Assembly (NCBI GenBank): GCA_018436725.1
Contig: JAHDKT010000018.1
Location: forward strand, 1 to 64,000
DNA length: 64,000 nucleotides
Direction of reading: 5' to 3'
Source of the DNA: Synergistaceae bacterium
GTDB taxonomy: Bacteria > Synergistota > Synergistia > Synergistales > Aminobacteriaceae
Part shown: one piece after another, positions 1 to 9,717 of the stretch
Numbering within the stretch: the first letter of the stretch is position 1
Layout: every line of letters begins with the position of its first letter
Notes under the pieces: model-generated
Told to the model about the DNA's origin: nothing
The model's input: only the letters and a program-made list of their open reading frames with translations
The model's database searches: none
Made by a program: the position numbers and the translations under genes

Positions 1-1
1 A

Positions 2-259
2 GCCCTCTTCGGACGGACTGCCGCGGAATGGAAAGAGCAAAACCCCGAGGCGAAGGGGAATATGCGCGACGAGGCGACTATTCAGCAGCTTATCGTCCTC
101 TCCAATCTTGAAAGCATGAATGCGGAGCTGATAAAACAAGGCGTTACGCAGCAGGAGAGGTTGGTTGCGCTCAATAGAATGGCCATCGAACAAATGACGT
201 CCATTATCGGAAGTACGACGATTAGACGACTGGAAGGAAAGAAGAATGGAAAAACTTAA
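2..259 (+). CDS. KilA-N domain protein, C-terminal end (truncated by window edge)
   Basis: The frame is open from base 2, so the gene begins before the window and only about 85 C-terminal residues are visible. The visible part (FGRTAAEWKEQNPE, then GNMRDEATIQQLIVLSNLES and a stretch rich in Met, Gln and Ile) matches my recollection of the C-terminus of KilA-N domain proteins, which are often found beside type III restriction-modification genes. The last 14 bases overlap the ancestral ATG of mod at 246, so the two were probably translationally coupled. KilA-N proteins are presumed DNA-binding; their role next to Mod/Res is not established. The family call is moderate because the N-terminal KilA-N domain itself is outside the window. 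Confidence 0.7.
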   Translation, partial: ALFGRTAAEWKEQNPEAKGNMRDEATIQQLIVLSNLESMNAELIKQGVTQQERLVALNRMAIEQMTSIIGSTTIRRLEGKKNGKT

Positions 260-284
260 AATGCACTCGCCGGATCTGACACGG

Positions 285-287
285 TAG
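285..287 (+). other. In-frame amber codon at codon 14 of the ancestral mod reading frame
   Basis: Reading from ATG 246, codon 14 is TAG. The residues on both sides are in the same frame and resemble the usual Mod N-terminus, so a sense codon such as CAG or GAG probably changed to TAG. The good Shine-Dalgarno sequence belongs to ATG 246 and not to the downstream GTG 324. Confidence 0.75.
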
Positions 288-323
288 AACATCGCGCGCA
301 TTAGGGAACTCTTTCCCGGATGC

Positions 324-2240
324 GTGACCGAGGCCCATGGAAAGGATGGAGATGTCCGCCTCGCCGTCGATTTCGATCTGTTGCGCCAAGAGCTTTCTGA
401 TTCAATCGTGGAGGGACCGCAGGAGCGCTATCATCTTGACTGGCCGGGGAAGCGCGAGGCTTTGTTGACCGCGAACGCCCCCATCGCCAAGACCCTTCGC
501 CCCTGCCGCGAAGAGAGCGTCGACTTCGATACGACGAAGAATCTTTTCATTGAAGGCGATAATCTCGATGCGCTGAAACTGCTGCAGGAGACGTATCTCG
601 GCAAAGTGAAGATGATCTATATCGACCCTCCGTACAACCGAAAAAAAGGCAACAATCTCGTTTACAGAGACGATTTTATTGGCAATACATGCGATTATCT
701 GACGCAAAGCAATCAAACTGATGACCAAGAGTATCGGCTTCTGGCTAATACAGAAGCAAATGGAAGGTTCCACTCCGATTGGCTAGGGATGATGTATCAA
801 CGACTTCGAATTGCAAGGAACCTTATGGCGCCGACGGGAGTCGTCGCCATTTCTATCGACGATGCAGAAACGGCGAATGTACTTCATCTCTGTTATGAGA
901 TATTTGGAGAATCGAATTTTGTCGGTACGGTTATTTGGAAAAACGCGACTGATAATAACCCGACTAATATTGCCATAGAGCATGAAAGCATTCATGTTTT
1001 TGCCAGAAACAAGAGCGATCTAGAAGGGGTGTGGAAGAGCACCGTTTCAGATGTCAAAGAAGTCCTTTTGCGGATTGGCAATGAACTGGTTGAAATGTAT
1101 CCTGATGATAAAGACGCTCTTCAGACTGCTTATACCAACTGGTTTCGTGAAAATAGAGCACAACTTGGTCCCTTGGATCGTTATAGATACATTGACAATG
1201 GTGGTGTTTATACGGGTAGTCAAAGTGTCCATAACCCAGGGAAAGAAGGTTATCGGTATGACGTGTTGCATCCTGCGACGGGAATGCCTTGTAAACAGCC
1301 GTTAATGGGATACAGGTTTCCTGAAGAAACAATGCTTCGCTTGCTATCAGAGCAAAGAATTTTATTTGGGGAAGATGAGTCAAAAATCATTGAACTTAAG
1401 GTGTATGCAACTGAATTTGAGGATAAGTTGTCTAGTGTCTTTGAACTTGATGGTAGGTCAGGACCATATGATTTGGAAACACTGTTCTCTGAAGGTAGAA
1501 AGGTTTTCTCTAATCCCAAGCCTGTTCTGTTGATGGAGCGTCTCATATCGTTTATGACAGGTCCGCATGATATTTGTCTAGATCTGTTTGCCGGTTCGTC
1601 GACGCTCGCGCATGCGCTTCTTGAACTCAATCGGCGCGAGGGCGGAAACCGGAGGTTCATTAGTATTCAATATCCTGAGATGATTGGACAGGACAGCAAT
1701 GACGCAAAAGAGGCTTACGATTTCTGCCAACATACAGGTCTCAAGCCTTTGATATCTGAAATATCGAAAGAGCGTATACGTCGTGTGGGGATGGTGCTAA
1801 GCGGGAAAGACGGCGTCCAAGAGTGGAACAAGGACATCGGCTTCCGGGTTCTCAAAGTTGATACTTCGAACATGGCCGACATTTACTACACTCCGGATGA
1901 ACTGCAGCAGGGTAATCTCTCTTTCTACGAGAACAATATCAAGCCCGACCGCACCCACGAAGACCTCCTCTTCCAGGTCATGCTCGACTGGGGTGTGGAC
2001 CTCACCCTTCCCATCCGCAAAGAGACGGTTCGCGGCAAAACCGTCTTCCTTGTGGACGAAAACGCTATTCTTGCATGCTTCGACGATGCGATCAACGAAG
2101 ATTTGCTGAAGGAGTTGACGAAATTCCAACCGCTCCGCGCGGTCTTCCGCGACAGCGGTTATATCTCGGATTCTGTAAAGATAAATGCGGAGCAGATATT
2201 CAGGCAAATGTCGCCGGGTACGGAAGTAAAGTCTCTCTGA
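324..2240 (+). CDS. mod: Type III restriction-modification DNA methyltransferase (Mod), N-terminus probably damaged
   Basis: Predicted N6-adenine methyltransferase of a type III system. The catalytic motif DPPYN lies at residues 101-105 and the SAM-binding motif [13 protein letters not shown] at about 418-430, the beta-class order. The segment [18 protein letters not shown] is typical of type III Mod. The start given is a GTG with no convincing ribosome-binding site. The reading frame really begins at ATG 246, which has GGAAGG five bases upstream and encodes MEKLKMHSPDLTR, but TAG at 285-287 interrupts it; after the stop the frame continues with NIARIRELFPGC, which is family-like. Expression would need reinitiation at GTG 324, stop readthrough, or a sequencing error. 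The middle of the gene (about 880-1560, probably target recognition) is visibly more AT-rich than either end. It is followed by res after four bases. Confidence 0.85.
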   Translation: MTEAHGKDGDVRLAVDFDLLRQELSDSIVEGPQERYHLDWPGKREALLTANAPIAKTLRPCREESVDFDTTKNLFIEGDNLDALKLLQETYLGKVKMIYIDPPYNRKKGNNLVYRDDFIGNTCDYLTQSNQTDDQEYRLLANTEANGRFHSDWLGMMYQRLRIARNLMAPTGVVAISIDDAETANVLHLCYEIFGESNFVGTVIWKNATDNNPTNIAIEHESIHVFARNKSDLEGVWKSTVSDVKEVLLRIGNELVEMYPDDKDALQTAYTNWFRENRAQLGPLDRYRYIDNGGVYTGSQSVHNPGKEGYRYDVLHPATGMPCKQPLMGYRFPEETMLRLLSEQRILFGEDESKIIELKVYATEFEDKLSSVFELDGRSGPYDLETLFSEGRKVFSNPKPVLLMERLISFMTGPHDICLDLFAGSSTLAHALLELNRREGGNRRFISIQYPEMIGQDSNDAKEAYDFCQHTGLKPLISEISKERIRRVGMVLSGKDGVQEWNKDIGFRVLKVDTSNMADIYYTPDELQQGNLSFYENNIKPDRTHEDLLFQVMLDWGVDLTLPIRKETVRGKTVFLVDENAILACFDDAINEDLLKELTKFQPLRAVFRDSGYISDSVKINAEQIFRQMSPGTEVKSL

Positions 2241-2244
2241 GGGG

Positions 2245-5200
2245 GTGCGGGAAATGAAGCTCAAATTCAAAGTCCAACCCTTTCAGACCGCGGCAGTGGA
2301 ATCCGTTGTCGATTGTTTCGAGGGGCAACCGAAAAGTTCCGGTATCGTCTACCGTCTTGATCCCGGAATTGACTCAGATGTACAGGGAAACGCCCAGATA
2401 GACCTTTACGAACTCGAAGGCTTCAAGAATTCAGAGATCCGGCTGAACGATGAACAGATACTCTCCAATATCCGCTCGGTTCAAAGACGGCAGAATCTTC
2501 CTCTCTCGGATTCGCTCGTTTCCAGCGCCGGATGCCCGATCAATCTGGACGTGGAGATGGAGACGGGAACCGGTAAGACGTACTGCTATATCAAGACCGT
2601 CTTCGAGATGAACAAGCGGTACGGATGGACCAAGTTTATCGTTATGGTTCCAAGTATCGCGATCCGCGAGGGAGTTGCCAAGTCCTTCGAGATCACCGCG
2701 GAGCACTTTACGGAGATGTACGGGAAGAAGACGCGATTCTTCGTCTACAGTTCCCAGGCGCTCCATAATCTGGAGAGTTTTTCTTCCGACGCCGGGATCA
2801 ACGTGATGATCATCAACATTCAGGCGTTCAACGCCACCGGGAAGGACAACAGACGCATCTACGAAGAACTGGATGATTTTCAGTCCCGGCGACCGATCGA
2901 CGTGATCAGCGCGAACCGTCCGATTATTATTCTCGACGAACCGCAGAAGATGGAAGGAAAGAAGACGCTCGACGCCCTGGCGAAGTTCGAACCTTTGATG
3001 ATCCTTCGTTACTCCGCCACCCACCGTACCCAGCACAACAAAATCCATCGTCTTGATGCACTGGACGCTTACAACGGGAAGCTGGTCAAAAAGATAGCCG
3101 TCCGGGGTATATCGGTGAAGGGGTTGGCGGGAACGAACGCCTATCTTTATCTTGAGTCGATAGAGATATCGAAACAGGCGCCTTTGGCGCTCATAGAGAT
3201 GGAAGTGCGTTCCGCGGGCGGAAATATCAAAAGAGTTGTCAAGCGCATCGGGAAGGGACGGGATCTCTTCGTCGAATCCAACGAACTCGACGAGTACAAG
3301 GGGTATGTCGTGTCGCAGATAGACGCTCGCAGCAATACCGTTGAATTTACGAACGGTGTCGTTCTGACCGCGGGAGAGGCGGTCGGGGACATTACCGAGT
3401 CTGTGCTGCGCCGGATGCAGATCAGAGAAGCGATCAAGGCGCATTTCGAGAAGGAGAGCGAGCTTTTCCCCCGGAGAGTGAAGGTGCTGTCGCTCTTTTT
3501 CATCGATGAAGTCGCAAAATATCGAGATTACAGCCAACCGGACGAACAGGGAGAGTATGCCCGAATCTTCCAGGAGGAGTACGAGCGGATACGGGATGAT
3601 TTTTTGAGCCGTCTTCCGTTCGAGGACGGGAAGTATAGAGAGTACGTCAACGGGATCGATGCACAAAGAACGCATGAGGGATATTTCGCCATAGACAAAA
3701 AGAGCAAAAAACTTGTCGATCCATCGGTACGAGCGCGAGGAGAAGATGCGGGACTCTCGGACGATGTCGATGCTTACGACCTGATATTGAAAGACAAAGA
3801 ACGCCTTCTCTCCTTCGAGGAGCCTGTTCGTTTCATTTTCTCGCACTCCGCGTTGCGAGAGGGGTGGGACAACCCCAATGTCTTTGTGATGTGCATGCTC
3901 AAGCACAGCGACAACACGATTTCACGGCGGCAGGAAGTAGGACGCGGTCTGCGGCTTTCCGTGAATCAGACTGGGGAACGGATGGACAATCCGCAGACTG
4001 TGCATGATATCAATGTCCTGACAGTAGTAGCGAACGAAAGCTATAAGGATTTCGCAGCGAACCTTCAACGGGAGATTGCCGATTCTCTGTCGTTCCGTCC
4101 TCGTACAGCGGATGAAGCGTACTTCACTGGAAAAGTCATTTCTACGGAAAGCGGAGAAGTTGAGGTAACGCCGGTTCTGGCAAAACAGATTTACCGGTAT
4201 CTGGTGAAAAACGACTATACCGATGAACATGACCGGATTACCGACGAATATCATACTGCTCGCAAGGAAGGAACGCTTCTTCCGTTACCATCGGAACTAG
4301 CGCCGTATGCCGAACACGTTTACAAGTTGATCGATAGCATCTTCAGCGAATCGTCTCTTCCGGAAATCGAGGATGACCGCAAGGCGAAGAAGAATCTTCT
4401 CAACGAAAATTTCGAGAAGAAAGAGTTTCAAGAGCTATGGAAGCGAATGAATCGGAAGGCAGTGTATCAGGTGGACTTTGATTCGGACGAACTCGTGCGA
4501 AAAAGCGTTGTTGCCTTGGACGAAAACCTTCGGGTCTCTCCGCTTCAGTACACGGTGCAATCGGGTATTCAGACAGAAGAGATCACGGAGGAGCAACTCA
4601 GGGGCGGGAAATCGATCGAACTCTTCACGAGCAGAGTGCACACGCATAAAGCATCTGTTCAATCCTCCGTCCGATACGACCTTTTGGGAAAATTAGCTGA
4701 AAATACCCGTCTGACACGAAAAAGCGTCGCCGGAATACTGAAGAGGATCCAGAGTCCTGTATTCGAGCAGTTCAAGGAGAACCCGGAGCATTTCATCTCG
4801 GAAGCGAGTCGCTTGATCAGCGAACAGAAGGCGACGATCATCATTGAACGCCTGAGTTACGACACACTTACGGAGCGTCACGAGATCGACCTCTTTTACC
4901 GCAGGGCAAAGCCGGGAGGACTTCTCGAAAGCCGGAGAAAAACTCAAGAAGCATATCTACGATTATGCGATCACAGATTCGAAAGTTGAAAGGGGTTTCG
5001 TTGAAGAACTCGAAATCAGCAGCGAAGTAGTGGTTTACGCAAAACTTCCGAGGGGGTTTTTCATACCCACGCCGGTTGGCGACTACAACCCTGATTGGGC
5101 TATCGCTTTCGAGGAGGGGAGTGTGAAGCATGTCTACTTTGTTGCGGAAACCAAAGGCACGATGTCGAGTATGGAGCTGCGCGCAGTCGAGAAGATGAAG

Positions 5201-5314
5201 ATAGAGTGCGCTCGCAAGTTCTTTGACAGACTTTCCGACACGATGAACTCGAAGAACATTCGATACGATGTTGTGGACAGTTACGCGAAACTTATGGGAA
5301 TCGTCTCGGGGTAA
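2245..5314 (+). pseudogene. res: Type III restriction endonuclease subunit (Res), frameshifted before the nuclease motif
   Basis: The first frame (2245-4989, 914 residues) carries the SF2 helicase: Walker A METGTGKT near residue 107, a DEPQ Walker B box near 231, and the motif-VI-like [10 protein letters not shown] near 563. At about 4915-4921 the frame changes. The first frame then runs through unrelated residues to a stop at 4989, while the +1 frame continues with [18 protein letters not shown] through to 5314. That second part holds the PD-(D/E)XK-like nuclease residues (NPDW, then AETKG). A single extra G in the GGGAGGAC tract would explain the shift. Joined, the protein is about 1020 residues, normal for Res. 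As written, the 914-residue product keeps the ATPase but lacks the nuclease centre, so restriction should be lost. Confidence 0.85.
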
Positions 5315-5406
5315 GTTGGTCTTGTCTGTACACCGGTTTTACTCCCGAACAGCTCGCCGAAATCCGCGAGGGAAGACTGCGCCGGGAGTGAATGCCTTCC
5401 CGCACG

Positions 5407-5442
5407 AAAAAAGCGAGGAGCCCGGATCTCTCCGGGCTCCTC
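5407..5442 (-). terminator. Intrinsic terminator after tpx
   Basis: Perfect 12-bp stem (5415-5426 with 5431-5442) and a four-base loop. On the minus strand it is followed by GCTTTTTT, a classic rho-independent terminator just past the tpx stop. The plus-strand side ends in GTGTTTT, so it may also serve the decayed res gene. Confidence 0.85.
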
Positions 5443-5449
5443 GTGTTTT

Positions 5450-5962
5450 CTACATCAGGGCTTTCAGCGCGGCCAGGGCGGCTTCGTAGTCCGGCTCGGC
5501 GGTCTGCTCCGGGACGATCTGGACGTAGCGGATGACGTCCTCCTTGTCCACGACGAAGATGGAGCGGGCGAGGAGGCGAAGCTCCTTCATCAGGACGCCC
5601 CAGTTGGTTCCGAAGGAGGCGTCTCTGTGGTCCGAGAGGGCGACTGCGTTTTCTATTCCGCCGGTGGCGCAGAAGCGCCGGATGGCGAAGGGCAGGTCCA
5701 TCGAGATGTTGAGCACCGCCACGTCCTGCGGCTGCTTCGACGCGTCCTCGTTGAACCAGTGAATTTGGAGGTCGCACACGGGGGTGTCCAGCGAAGGGGT
5801 CACCGAGATGACCTTGAACTTTCCCGCGAAGTCCTTCAGCGTCTTCGGAGCCATCGTCTGATCGAGCACGAGGAAATCCGGCGCTTCGTCTCCCGGCTGC
5901 AGTGCGGGGCCGACCAGCGTCATCGGGTTCCCTTTCATTGTGGTTATTCCTCTTCTTTCCAT
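5450..5962 (-). CDS. tpx: Thiol peroxidase (Tpx)
   Basis: Atypical 2-Cys peroxiredoxin that reduces hydrogen and alkyl peroxides using thioredoxin. The peroxidatic cysteine sits in TPSLDTPVCD and the resolving cysteine in RRFCATGG, the spacing expected for Tpx. The N-terminal pattern KGNPMTLVG followed by GDEAPDF is also characteristic. The 170-residue length is normal. The start is chosen because GGAGGTG lies eight bases upstream; an internal ATG eight codons later is an alternative. It is monocistronic, with its own terminator. In an anaerobe it would serve oxidative-stress defence in the cytoplasm. Confidence 0.95.
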   Translation of the reverse strand: MERRGITTMKGNPMTLVGPALQPGDEAPDFLVLDQTMAPKTLKDFAGKFKVISVTPSLDTPVCDLQIHWFNEDASKQPQDVAVLNISMDLPFAIRRFCATGGIENAVALSDHRDASFGTNWGVLMKELRLLARSIFVVDKEDVIRYVQIVPEQTAEPDYEAALAALKALM

Positions 5963-6073
5963 AGCGTATTCACCTCCGAAATGGTTTCTGTTTCTATTCT
6001 ATCACAAGAACAGGGTGGAAGGGAATATACCCCCCCACCCTGTAGAGCGCTATCAAGTTCGCGCGAATTTTCT

Positions 6074-7195
6074 CTACAGCTCTTTTCCCCACTTTCCTGA
6101 GCGCATGACGCCGATGAGCAGCACCGGGACGATGAGCAGCGGGAAAGAGAGCACGCCGAGGTAACCGTACCCCTTGGCGATCAGCGGAATAAGACCGAAG
6201 AGCGCGACGCCCCATGTGATGAGGACGTAGATCAGGGAGGCGACGACGTTCACCTTTCTGTCCCCGGCCACGGTGGAGCCCTTCATCTTCCCCCAGAGCC
6301 CGACGATGCGCCGCGCCCCGCCGAAGATCAGGCTGACGCCGGTGGATACCACGGCGAGGAAGATGAGCAGCGAGACGATGGCCGTGCCGACCGCTCCGCC
6401 GCCGCCGTGCGCGGCCACGTAGAGCACGGGCACCTTCTCGGTGAGGATGGCGGGGTAGTGGAGCAGGATGCCCGCCGTGGCGAGCCAGAGCACCCCGGCG
6501 TTGACGATGAAGCCCCATATGGAGGCCTTTTTCGCGTCCTCGCGGCTTTTCAGGGCGTCGGCCACGGCGATGTATGCCCCCATCGCGCACGACTGGAAGC
6601 CCGCGTATTTCAGCGACGCCCAGAGCGCGTCGAGGAAGCTCGAGGGGGCGGGAGCCTCCTTGAGGACGGCGAGCAGCTTCGGGAAGTTGACGATCAGGTT
6701 GCCTACGTAGATGACCAGCATTCCGGCGATGATGATCACCGCCATCGTGGAGGCGGCCTTTCTGACGAGGTCCGCGCCGAAGATGGTGAGGAAGAAGATG
6801 CAGACGGCGACGATCACGGTGTTCGTTACGTAGGGAGTCCCCAGGATCTGCTGCATCACCGTGCCGCCGGTGGCGAAGGCGACTGCGGAGGCGATGAGAA
6901 GGATGAGGATGTACATTGCCTCGTATGCGTTGGAGAAGAGCGCCTCGAACGGTTTGAAGTACTTGTTGCCCCACTCGCGGTAGTCGAAGGTGCAGTACAC
7001 CGCCGCGAAGTTCCACGCATAGTACAGCACCGCGGTAACGATGGCTATCGAGAGAACGGGCAGAAAGACGGCGTACCATCCGTAGGAAACGAAAAATTGC
7101 ACAACCTGCACGCCGCTGGCGAAGCCGCCGCCGAAGTGCGTGGTGAACCAGACGAAGGCCACCGCGAGAATACCGAACTGGTTCTTGTCGATCAT
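6074..7195 (-). CDS. YkvI-like membrane protein, probable amino-acid or organic-acid permease
   Basis: A 373-residue polytopic protein with roughly ten hydrophobic segments. The N-terminal helix contains FTTHFGGGFASG, a glycine-rich break in the first membrane helix like those of LeuT/APC-fold transporters. The overall pattern fits the YkvI/COG3949 family, whose substrates are largely unknown. It lies 75 bases after glcD on the same strand and has its own Shine-Dalgarno (GAGGAGA), so it may be the last gene of the etfBA-glcD operon. From context its substrate could be the hydroxyacid oxidised by GlcD, or an amino acid; nothing in the sequence decides this. Confidence 0.75.
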   Translation of the reverse strand: MIDKNQFGILAVAFVWFTTHFGGGFASGVQVVQFFVSYGWYAVFLPVLSIAIVTAVLYYAWNFAAVYCTFDYREWGNKYFKPFEALFSNAYEAMYILILLIASAVAFATGGTVMQQILGTPYVTNTVIVAVCIFFLTIFGADLVRKAASTMAVIIIAGMLVIYVGNLIVNFPKLLAVLKEAPAPSSFLDALWASLKYAGFQSCAMGAYIAVADALKSREDAKKASIWGFIVNAGVLWLATAGILLHYPAILTEKVPVLYVAAHGGGGAVGTAIVSLLIFLAVVSTGVSLIFGGARRIVGLWGKMKGSTVAGDRKVNVVASLIYVLITWGVALFGLIPLIAKGYGYLGVLSFPLLIVPVLLIGVMRSGKWGKEL

Positions 7196-7270
7196 GATAT
7201 CTTCTCCTCTCGTGTTTCCAGTATACGTGCCATGAATGCGGCGCGAGGCCCGACGCCCCCGCCTGGTACG

Positions 7271-8728
7271 TCAGCTTCCCAGCAGCTTGCCCGGGTTCAG
7301 GATGCCCTGCGGGTCGAAGGAGCGCTTGATCCCGCGCATGATCTCGATCTCCTCCTCGGACTTGGAGTGGAGGAAGATGGGCATCTTCACGTAGCCGATG
7401 CCGTGCTCTCCGCTCCCCACGCCGCCGAGACGTATCGCCACGGACGTCAGGTCGTCGTAGAAGGCCTCCGCGTACTCCGCCCATTCCATCGGCTCCATCG
7501 ACTCGGGCTTGAAGATGATCGGGTGGAGGTTGCCGTCGGCGATGTGCCCCAGGATGCCCACCGTGATACCGCGATCCTTCGCCGCCTTGCGTATCTCCTC
7601 CACCATCTCGGGGACGGTGGAGAGGGGGACGACGATGTCGCCGCTGAGCGAGCAGTACGGGTCGTAGGCCCGCATGGCCTCGGCGAGGTTCTGCCGGATG
7701 TTCCATATCGCGCCCGATTCGGTGCGGCTCTCCGCGACGAAGACCTCCAGCGCGCCGTTCTGAAGGCAGAGAGTTCCCACCTTCTCGTAGCCGTCCTCGA
7801 GGCGTTCCTCCGAGTCGCCCTCTATCTGGATGAGCAGGAAGGCGTCCGCACGGTCCTGATAGGGGAGCGGCGTGTTGACGTGCTTCGTGGTGATGTTCAC
7901 CGAGATCTTGTCCAGCAGCTCGCAGGAGATGACGGGTATCCCTGTGCGGATGACCTTCGCCACGCTGTCGACGGCCGAGTCGAGGTCGGGGAAGGCGACG
8001 AGGAGGTTCACCGTTTTGCCGGGCTTGGGCTCCAGGTTGACGACGACCTTCGTGACGACGCCGAGCGTTCCTTCCGAACCGATGATGAGCTGCATCAGGC
8101 TGTACCCCCAGGTTTCCTTGCGGATGCGGCCGCCGAGGTTGAGTACGGTACCGGACGGAACGACGACCTCCAGCCCGAGGATGTGGCGGCGCGTGTTGCC
8201 GTAGCGGATGACCTTGCCGCCGCCCGCGTTGGTGGCCACGTTCCCCGCGATGAAGCTGGTCTCGGTGCTCATCGGGTAGCCCGCGTAGAGGAAGCCGTGC
8301 TCGGCGACCGCCTTGCAGAGTTCGTTGGTGACCACGCCAGGTTCGACGACCGCCACGCGGTTCACCGGGTCGATTTCGAGAATCCGGTTCATCTTCTCCA
8401 TCGAGAGGACGATGCCGCCGCACAGCGGGACTGCGGCCCCTGCGAGGCCGCTCCCCGCGCCCCTCGGCGTGACGGGAATCTTGTACTTGGAAGCCAGCTT
8501 CATCACGGCGGCGACGTGGTCGGTGTTCTCCGCCTTCACCACGACGTCGGGCATGGAGGTGAACATGATGCCCGCCTCGTCGGAGGCGTAGCTCTCCAGA
8601 GCCTCCGGATCGCCGGCGACGACGTTCTTCGCGCCCACCGCCGCCTTCAACTCGGCGAGCATCTCCGGAGTAATCTTGGTGTACCGCTCGCGCAGAGCGT
8701 CCGTGTTGCCGAAGAAAGCGCCGCTCAT
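7271..8728 (-). CDS. glcD: FAD-linked 2-hydroxyacid dehydrogenase (GlcD/LctD family)
   Basis: A flavoprotein of the VAO/PCMH family that oxidises a 2-hydroxyacid, such as lactate or glycolate, to the 2-oxoacid. The FAD-binding loop is PRGAGSGLAGAAVP (about residues 92-105), followed by IGSEGTLGVVT and, near the C-terminus, GSGEHGIG and FDPQGILNPGK. The 485-residue length is typical. Its ATG overlaps the etfA stop by four bases, and no glcE/glcF iron-sulfur subunit is nearby, so the electron partner is very likely the EtfAB pair encoded upstream. The order etfB-etfA-dehydrogenase matches lctBCD of Acetobacterium woodii, where the complex is electron-confurcating. Whether this enzyme is specific for lactate is inference. 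Confidence 0.9.
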   Translation of the reverse strand: MSGAFFGNTDALRERYTKITPEMLAELKAAVGAKNVVAGDPEALESYASDEAGIMFTSMPDVVVKAENTDHVAAVMKLASKYKIPVTPRGAGSGLAGAAVPLCGGIVLSMEKMNRILEIDPVNRVAVVEPGVVTNELCKAVAEHGFLYAGYPMSTETSFIAGNVATNAGGGKVIRYGNTRRHILGLEVVVPSGTVLNLGGRIRKETWGYSLMQLIIGSEGTLGVVTKVVVNLEPKPGKTVNLLVAFPDLDSAVDSVAKVIRTGIPVISCELLDKISVNITTKHVNTPLPYQDRADAFLLIQIEGDSEERLEDGYEKVGTLCLQNGALEVFVAESRTESGAIWNIRQNLAEAMRAYDPYCSLSGDIVVPLSTVPEMVEEIRKAAKDRGITVGILGHIADGNLHPIIFKPESMEPMEWAEYAEAFYDDLTSVAIRLGGVGSGEHGIGYVKMPIFLHSKSEEEIEIMRGIKRSFDPQGILNPGKLLGS

Positions 8729-9714
8729 GATTTCAGCCTCCCTATAAGGGCGGGAACGACTTCGAGGACGTCCCCCACGATGGCGAGGTCCGCCACGCGG
8801 AAGATGGGGGCCTCGGGGTCGGTGTTGATGGCGATGACCGTGTCCGACGCCGACATCCCCGCGAGATGCTGCACCGCGCCGGAGATGCCGCAGGCGATGT
8901 AGAGTTTCGGCGTGACGGACTTTCCGGAAAGCCCCACCTGCGAGGAGTAGGGGGCCCAGTTCAGGTCGACCGCGGTGCGCGACGCGCCGACGGAGCCGCC
9001 GAGGAGCCGCGCCAGCTCTTCGAGCAGCGCGAAGTTCTTCGCGTTCTTCATCCCCTTGCCGCCGGAGACGATGACCTCGGCGTCCTGCAGCGGCGCGCCG
9101 ACGTTCTTCTCGGGGAGGAACTCGAGCAGCTTCATCGCGGAGGAGAGGTCTCTCTTGTCAACGTTCTCGCGGAAGACCTTTCCCGTCCGCGAACGGTCCA
9201 TCGGAAGGGGCCTCTTCGAGCGTGGGCGGACGGTGCACATCTGCGGCCGTCCGAGCGGGGTTCTGATGTCCGCCATGACGTTGCCGCCGATCGCGGGCCG
9301 CGTCTGGAGCAGCAGGCGCTCCGCCTTCTCGATGGTCAGCTCCGTGCAGTCGGCGGTCAGCCCCGTCTCCGCGTCCACGTAGAGCAGGGGCATGATGGTG
9401 CGCCCCGTCGACGTGGCGGAAGCGATGAAGATCTCCGGCTTGTGCCGTTCCACCAGCGCGGCGAGCGTTTTCGTGTAGCTGTCCGGCAGGAAGGACGCCA
9501 GTTCGGGCGAGTCCACCACGTAGACCTGGTCCGCCCCGGCCGCGATCAGGTCGTTCGCCTGATCGGCGATGTCGCTTCCCAGCAGCGCCGCCGAGAGGGG
9601 GACCTCAAGCGCGTCGGCGAGATCGCGTCCCCACGCCAGCAGCTCGTAGGATACCGGATGCACTCTTCCCTCGCGGACTTCAGCGAGCGTCCAGACGCCT
9701 CTGTATTCGTTCAT
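8725..9714 (-). CDS. etfA: Electron transfer flavoprotein subunit alpha
   Basis: A 329-residue EtfA. The C-terminal FAD domain shows VSGGKGM, then LSGKSV, ACGISGAVQH and INTDPEAPIF in the expected order. The N-terminal part contains TGLTADCTEL, a stretch I associate with anaerobic, possibly bifurcating EtfA. The two-[4Fe-4S] ferredoxin extension found on some LctC proteins is absent. It starts three bases after the etfB stop and overlaps glcD by four, so the three genes form one tightly coupled operon. It would carry electrons from GlcD to NAD and/or ferredoxin. Confidence 0.93.
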   Translation of the reverse strand: MNEYRGVWTLAEVREGRVHPVSYELLAWGRDLADALEVPLSAALLGSDIADQANDLIAAGADQVYVVDSPELASFLPDSYTKTLAALVERHKPEIFIASATSTGRTIMPLLYVDAETGLTADCTELTIEKAERLLLQTRPAIGGNVMADIRTPLGRPQMCTVRPRSKRPLPMDRSRTGKVFRENVDKRDLSSAMKLLEFLPEKNVGAPLQDAEVIVSGGKGMKNAKNFALLEELARLLGGSVGASRTAVDLNWAPYSSQVGLSGKSVTPKLYIACGISGAVQHLAGMSASDTVIAINTDPEAPIFRVADLAIVGDVLEVVPALIGRLKS

Positions 9715-9717
9715 GAC

